A DNA stretch of 8,052 nt from Candidatus Hermodarchaeota archaeon. Lineage in GTDB: Archaea; Asgardarchaeota; Hermodarchaeia; Hermodarchaeales; Hermodarchaeaceae. The DNA is taken from positions 1 to 8,052 of the forward strand of contig JAEOTD010000056.1 in NCBI GenBank assembly GCA_016839995.1, read 5' to 3'. The notes under the pieces were generated by a model. That model was not told the DNA's origin and ran no database searches. It saw only the letters and a program-made list of their open reading frames with translations. Each line of letters opens with the position of its first letter. The first letter of the stretch is position 1. Shown piece after piece: positions 5,701 through 8,052 of this stretch. A program made the translations under genes and the position numbers.

Positions 5701-7629
5701 TAACCTCTCACCGATTTCACCAATTGGAAGGGTGTAGAAATCAGCAATATTGAGTTGTTCGCCATCAAATTCAACCCTAGCTGAAAGTACTTCAGGACTA
5801 AACCGTAGCCCAACACATTCTTCGCAAGGGAGCCAAATTGATGGGAGGTATTGCATTTTTACTTCACTGGCTCCAATTCCCTTACAGGCGGGACAGGCAC
5901 CCTCAGGACGATTGAAGGAAAAATGCGACTTTGAAAGACCTGTTGCATCAGCAAATAAGTCACGGATAATATCTGAGAGCTTAGTATAGGTTGCAGGATT
6001 GGAGCGAGGATTACGACCAATTGGGCTTTGATCTACTAAGACAGGTTTAATATTCGGTCCCTCGAGCGCCTCACATCCAATGGGTTCTTTTTTCCTAAGT
6101 GATGGAACTAAAACATGTTCAACAAGGGTACTTTTCCCTGATCCTGATACTCCGGAAATTACTGTTAGGCGTCCTAAGGGAATTCTGACACGGATATTCT
6201 TCAGATTGTGTTTATGCGCATCATTAACGATTAGAAATTTGTTGGGTTCAACCCGTGGCTCGGGTGTTGCTACTCGCTTTCGGAGACTGAAATATTGACC
6301 TGTAGCAGTATCCGCTAGCCATAATTTAGCAGGGGAACCCTCGAATACGACTTCTCCTCCAATTTTTCCTGCTCCAGGACCTAAATCAATGGCTTGATCG
6401 GCTGCAGCAGCAGCTACCCGCTCATGTTCTACAAAGATTACTGGACCCGCTAGTTCACGAAATGCAGGCAACAATCGTGCTATATCCGCTGGATGTTGCC
6501 CGATGGTCGGTTCATCTAATACATGAATAATGTCTTCTAACCGGCTTGATAATGAAATTGCAATTCTTACTCTTTGTGACTCTCCACGAGAAAGGGTTGG
6601 AGAGGAACGGTTTAATGCAATGTACCCTAGCCCAACTCGTTTCAGAGCATCTAATCGGCGTTGGATTTCTGAATGCAGTCGATTCGCGGTCGAAGGAAGC
6701 GGCACACTCTTGAAAAGGGCACAGGTTTCCTCAACTGAATGTGCTAATAGTTCGGGTAAACGCATCTCCTCCCATCGCACTGAGGCTGCCTGAGGATGCA
6801 TTCCTGTCATATCACAACGGGTGCATCCAGTTCCTTTACAATACGGGCAGGGCTGATTGAAATGCGTTGGTCGAAGTTCGCGAAATCCAGCACCACAGCT
6901 ACCACAAATCTGTGTCGTAGTGAATCTAGCTGTTGATTTCTTGGATTGAGCTCGGATTGCTCCCGCACCCATCGCCGTTGCCTGTTGCGCCAGCTCTCGA
7001 ATTTCCTTCGCTTTTGATGAGGTGTCGATTTTCCCAATTTCGAGTTCGATTGAATGTGGTGCTGAAGCGGATAATTGCTTTCCATCCCATTCAGACCCGT
7101 CAACAATAATTCGGTTTCTTTCAAACTTATCCTCTAAGGTCACAAGAAGGGTTCTGTGACTTCCCTGAACTCCCGGTAAAAGGGGTGCAAACACTTGTTG
7201 TGGTTCCTCTCGAGCCAGGATTGTTAGCTGTTCAATAAGTTCATCTTCGGTTAACACGCGTAAAGGTTCACCACATTGAATACAATGGCGAATTCCAAAG
7301 TTTGTATAAAGTAATCGAAAGAAGGGGTGTAAACCCGAAGCTGTCGCCAGAGTGGATCCAGGATTCCGATTTAGGAGGTTCTGTCCAACGGCGATTGCAG
7401 GCCCCAGTCCTGTTATTGTCTCAACGTTAGCAGGAGCAAGTCGTTGACCTCTTCGACCATATAAGAAGACATCCAAGAAGCGACGATTGGCTTCATGGTA
7501 AAGCGTGTCAAACACAAGTGAAGTCTTGCCCGACCCCGAAACACCCGTGACTACCGTAAGACCATCACCGAATTGAACATCAAGGTTCTTTAGGTTGTGT
7601 TCACGAGCGCCCTTCACGTGGATGTCCAT
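2707..7629 (-). CDS. Tandem (two-in-one) UvrA-like ABC ATPase
   Basis: A 1640-residue cytoplasmic protein with four ABC ATPase modules, equal to two UvrA chains in a row (E. coli UvrA has 940 residues). Walker A GVSGSGK[ST] sits at 29, 493, 837 and 1343. The signatures are LSRGE 346, LSGGE 681, LSAGE 1184 and LSGGE 1527. Walker B D-E-P is at 372, 708, 1210 and 1554, and the H-loop histidines are H402, H741, H1243 and H1587. Half 1 (1-790) keeps a UvrB-binding-like insert (about 125-235), Cys pairs C242/C245 and C261/C264, the UvrA motif QSPIGRNPRSN (534) and the zinc module C579-C605. Half 2 (807-1640) lacks the UvrB-binding insert but keeps the long insert of canonical UvrA (965-1110) and the zinc module C1437-C1463. 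A lysine-rich linker (789-806) joins them. UvrA recognises DNA lesions as a dimer; this looks like a covalent dimer. No UvrB or UvrC is nearby, so repair, drug self-protection or another DNA role are all possible. ATG 7629 has AGGAAC 7 nt upstream. Confidence 0.93.
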   Translation of the reverse strand: MDIHVKGAREHNLKNLDVQFGDGLTVVTGVSGSGKTSLVFDTLYHEANRRFLDVFLYGRRGQRLAPANVETITGLGPAIAVGQNLLNRNPGSTLATASGLHPFFRLLYTNFGIRHCIQCGEPLRVLTEDELIEQLTILAREEPQQVFAPLLPGVQGSHRTLLVTLEDKFERNRIIVDGSEWDGKQLSASAPHSIELEIGKIDTSSKAKEIRELAQQATAMGAGAIRAQSKKSTARFTTTQICGSCGAGFRELRPTHFNQPCPYCKGTGCTRCDMTGMHPQAASVRWEEMRLPELLAHSVEETCALFKSVPLPSTANRLHSEIQRRLDALKRVGLGYIALNRSSPTLSRGESQRVRIAISLSSRLEDIIHVLDEPTIGQHPADIARLLPAFRELAGPVIFVEHERVAAAAADQAIDLGPGAGKIGGEVVFEGSPAKLWLADTATGQYFSLRKRVATPEPRVEPNKFLIVNDAHKHNLKNIRVRIPLGRLTVISGVSGSGKSTLVEHVLVPSLRKKEPIGCEALEGPNIKPVLVDQSPIGRNPRSNPATYTKLSDIIRDLFADATGLSKSHFSFNRPEGACPACKGIGASEVKMQYLPSIWLPCEECVGLRFSPEVLSARVEFDGEQLNIADFYTLPIGEIGERLAKSRHLSTPKRDAAQRILDALLDVGLGYLELGQPSPTLSGGEAQRVKLTKFLGRNRLTNQLIILDEPSTGLHPQDLNGLLTVLDRLVRQGATIVIVEHNTDFIRAADWVIDLGPGAGPQGGEVLYEGPSAQLETVDNSFTGSALRDESKVQPRKTEKKTKKDQVPVIAIRNAQINNLKGVDVDIPKGSLTVVTGVSGSGKSSLVQDILQAEARRRYLETLSMYERQGIREGAEAIVDSITGLGVTLTVAPHRAHLWSHIPQFTRRNSVGELTEIGPHLANLFAALGQRSCLDCGAVMQRDDQWQCPQCQTTAPIAEPQYFSSAHWVSSCKKCNGLGILRLPQPEKLIVNPDKPLCAGAMYSPGYWPKTYLCKDQPIIPELGKRYGFDPFKTPWNQMSKKAQKVFLYGDGETYRFTYISKSAGRLKGKERRSKWTWRGFYQETSWLFHSDIHGTYTKEISCTECKGAGLRPEYLAVNLGGKNIYEMCELPLSQLESFLTQLPPIPKNIPLVATSLTTILRRLRFLRQVGIGYLHLNRPIGTLSAGEAQRIQLASLLGSDLTSITILVDEPSRGMHPSELEALLEALQELRDEGNTVIVVEHDLLLIHAADHIIDLGPKAGALGGEIVAEGSPSDIIKARTITGKWLQEEGKSSQETGLQKWMDTTRRRTPRGWMVVRGARENNLQGDEVQFPLGEFIGVCGVSGSGKSTLLIDTVGRALFKQLHSSSFAREPLEPGTHDSITGQPKRCFIVDQSRRGIRSPASFLNLLKPMSKLFLESDDAHALGLGKKELTQACSVCKGRGILRLEMGFLPTEYIECETCKGTGYRPEAWDVRVQDITLPELNRMTLDEVYEHFKKEPKIADSLKLAKEVGLGYLVWNQRSYTLSGGEVQRLKIAKELQKKTQESTLYILDEPSVGLHMEDVAQLIKVLHKLVDAGHTVIVVEHHPHILAACDWIIELGPGGGPDGGRIIATGNPEAVAKAKTPTAPYLQEVLEVKP
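2717..2722 (-). promoter_or_regulatory. Shine-Dalgarno site of the toroid gene, inside the UvrA gene
   Basis: GGAGGT on the minus strand, 6 nt before the ATG at 2710, is embedded in the last codons of the UvrA gene (residues leading to VKP-stop). With the ATGA overlap it fixes the start of the toroid gene. It also shows that the host uses Shine-Dalgarno initiation at least for internal operon genes. Confidence 0.75.
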
Positions 7630-7636
7630 TTACATC

Positions 7637-7642
7637 GTTCCT
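7637..7642 (-). promoter_or_regulatory. Ribosome-binding site candidate of the tandem UvrA gene
   Basis: AGGAAC on the minus strand with 7 nt before ATG 7629. It is a partial match to the Shine-Dalgarno consensus. The ATG is also where the conserved UvrA N-terminus begins (MDIHVKGAREHNLKNLDV), so the start is secure. Confidence 0.5.
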
Positions 7643-7698
7643 GAATAAAACGTGGTTCACTATTAGTTTTTGCAGTGGCACGATTAGTCTCCTAAAAC

Positions 7699-7708
7699 GT
7701 ATAAAACC
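7699..7708. promoter_or_regulatory. AT-rich box in the divergent promoter region
   Basis: The gap 7630-7811 separates the minus-strand UvrA operon from the plus-strand gene at the right end, so it should hold two divergent promoters. GTATAAAACC (+ strand; GGTTTTATAC on the minus strand) is the best TATA-like stretch and could serve either side. It is about 75 nt from the UvrA start and over 100 nt from the other, so messages from here would have leaders. I see no hairpin, repeat or small gene in this gap that I can support. Confidence 0.25.
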
Positions 7709-7811
7709 CAACAGGGGCAATACTAAAAGTAATCCACTTAATCGATGAACACCTAGACTCGATGAATGGTGATTCCCCCTGAACGAAGTTGTACTTGGCA
7801 AAGAAAAGAAG

Positions 7812-8052
7812 TTGCTGCTCATGGGAAGTAAAGCCTTCGAAGGTCGGGAACTCCCCAACGAAGTGAAACGCCGAATTGATGCTGCGCTAGACCAAGAGAT
7901 GACCATCATTGTTGGCGAAGCCAAGGGGGCATGCCGCGTCTACCAAGATTACATCCACGATAAAGGCTACTCAGATGTCATTGTGGGTCATGCTCGCAGC
8001 CTCCGGTACAATGCTGGAGACTGGCCTGATATCAAATACGGTGATAACCTCC
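7812..8052 (+). CDS. Rossmann-like SLOG/DprA-type protein, 5' part, runs off the window
   Basis: Eighty residues are visible before the window ends. The frame reads a first beta-strand with a glycine turn (LLLMGSKAF), a helix (ELPNEVKRRIDAAL), a second strand with a Gly-containing nucleotide-type loop (TIIVGEAKGACRVYQDYI), a third strand (YSDVIVGHA), and RYNAGDWP. From memory this order resembles a family of small SLOG/DprA-like Rossmann proteins, in which the corresponding motifs read roughly GDANGAD and NNxGNWP. Here the loop aspartates are replaced (GEAKGAC). Function is unknown; related folds bind nucleotides or nucleic acid. The start is unclear: TTG 7812 or ATG 7821 are the only usual in-frame starts after the stop at 7770. 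ATG 7821 would cut off half of strand 1, so TTG is preferred. It is divergent from the UvrA operon. Confidence 0.6.
   Translation, partial: MLLMGSKAFEGRELPNEVKRRIDAALDQEMTIIVGEAKGACRVYQDYIHDKGYSDVIVGHARSLRYNAGDWPDIKYGDNL

Noticed and set aside
7766..7831. Short plus-strand frame starting ATG-GTG at 7766
   Set aside because: It ends after 21 codons, is out of frame with the SLOG-like gene and encodes nothing recognisable.
7601..7924. Minus-strand frame of 107 codons overlapping the UvrA start
   Set aside because: It runs antisense to the clearly conserved SLOG-like coding sequence and has low-complexity composition without any motif.
1..8052. CRISPR arrays, tRNA or rRNA genes, insertion sequences, attachment sites
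   Set aside because: I saw no regularly spaced direct repeats, cloverleaf, rRNA-like stretches, transposase motifs or terminal inverted repeats.

Overview
The window looks like a fragment of an uncultured anaerobic prokaryote, more likely an archaeon than a bacterium. The signs for this are a ferredoxin-tailed aldo/keto reductase, a short flavodoxin, and TATA-like boxes (TTTATATG or TTTATTA) centred about 27 nt upstream of three start positions. An Asgard-type archaeon would fit, but this is inference. Shine-Dalgarno motifs are also present (GGAGGT before the toroid gene, AAGGAG before a small ORF), so a bacterium is not excluded. No rRNA or tRNA gene is present to settle it.

Layout: the left end (2-1108, + strand) has the 3' part of an aldo/keto reductase with two [4Fe-4S] cysteine clusters, then a flavodoxin-family gene; both are redox proteins. 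They converge on a minus-strand block. The gap at 1109-1666 is not empty. It holds two tandem paralogous genes for membrane proteins of about 45 residues with proline/tryptophan-rich tails. They align without gaps from TATA box through start codon into the membrane segment, at a constant 268-nt offset. One copy starts with ATG; the other has ACG at exactly the matching position.

The centre is a two-gene operon on the minus strand. The first gene (7629 to 2707) encodes a 1640-residue protein made of two UvrA-like halves in tandem, giving four ABC ATPase modules. The second (2710 to 1667) encodes a 347-residue prenyltransferase/squalene-cyclase-type alpha/alpha-toroid protein. It overlaps the first by ATGA and has a perfect GGAGGT ribosome site, so the two are probably translationally coupled. 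No UvrB or UvrC gene is in the window, so the fused UvrA may act outside classical excision repair or with partners elsewhere.

At the right end a divergent + strand gene, cut by the window edge, encodes a small Rossmann-like (SLOG/DprA-like) protein whose start codon is unclear. The most notable points are the single-chain UvrA dimer with asymmetric halves, its coupling to a toroid protein, and the small membrane-protein pair with a possible ACG start or recent start-codon loss.
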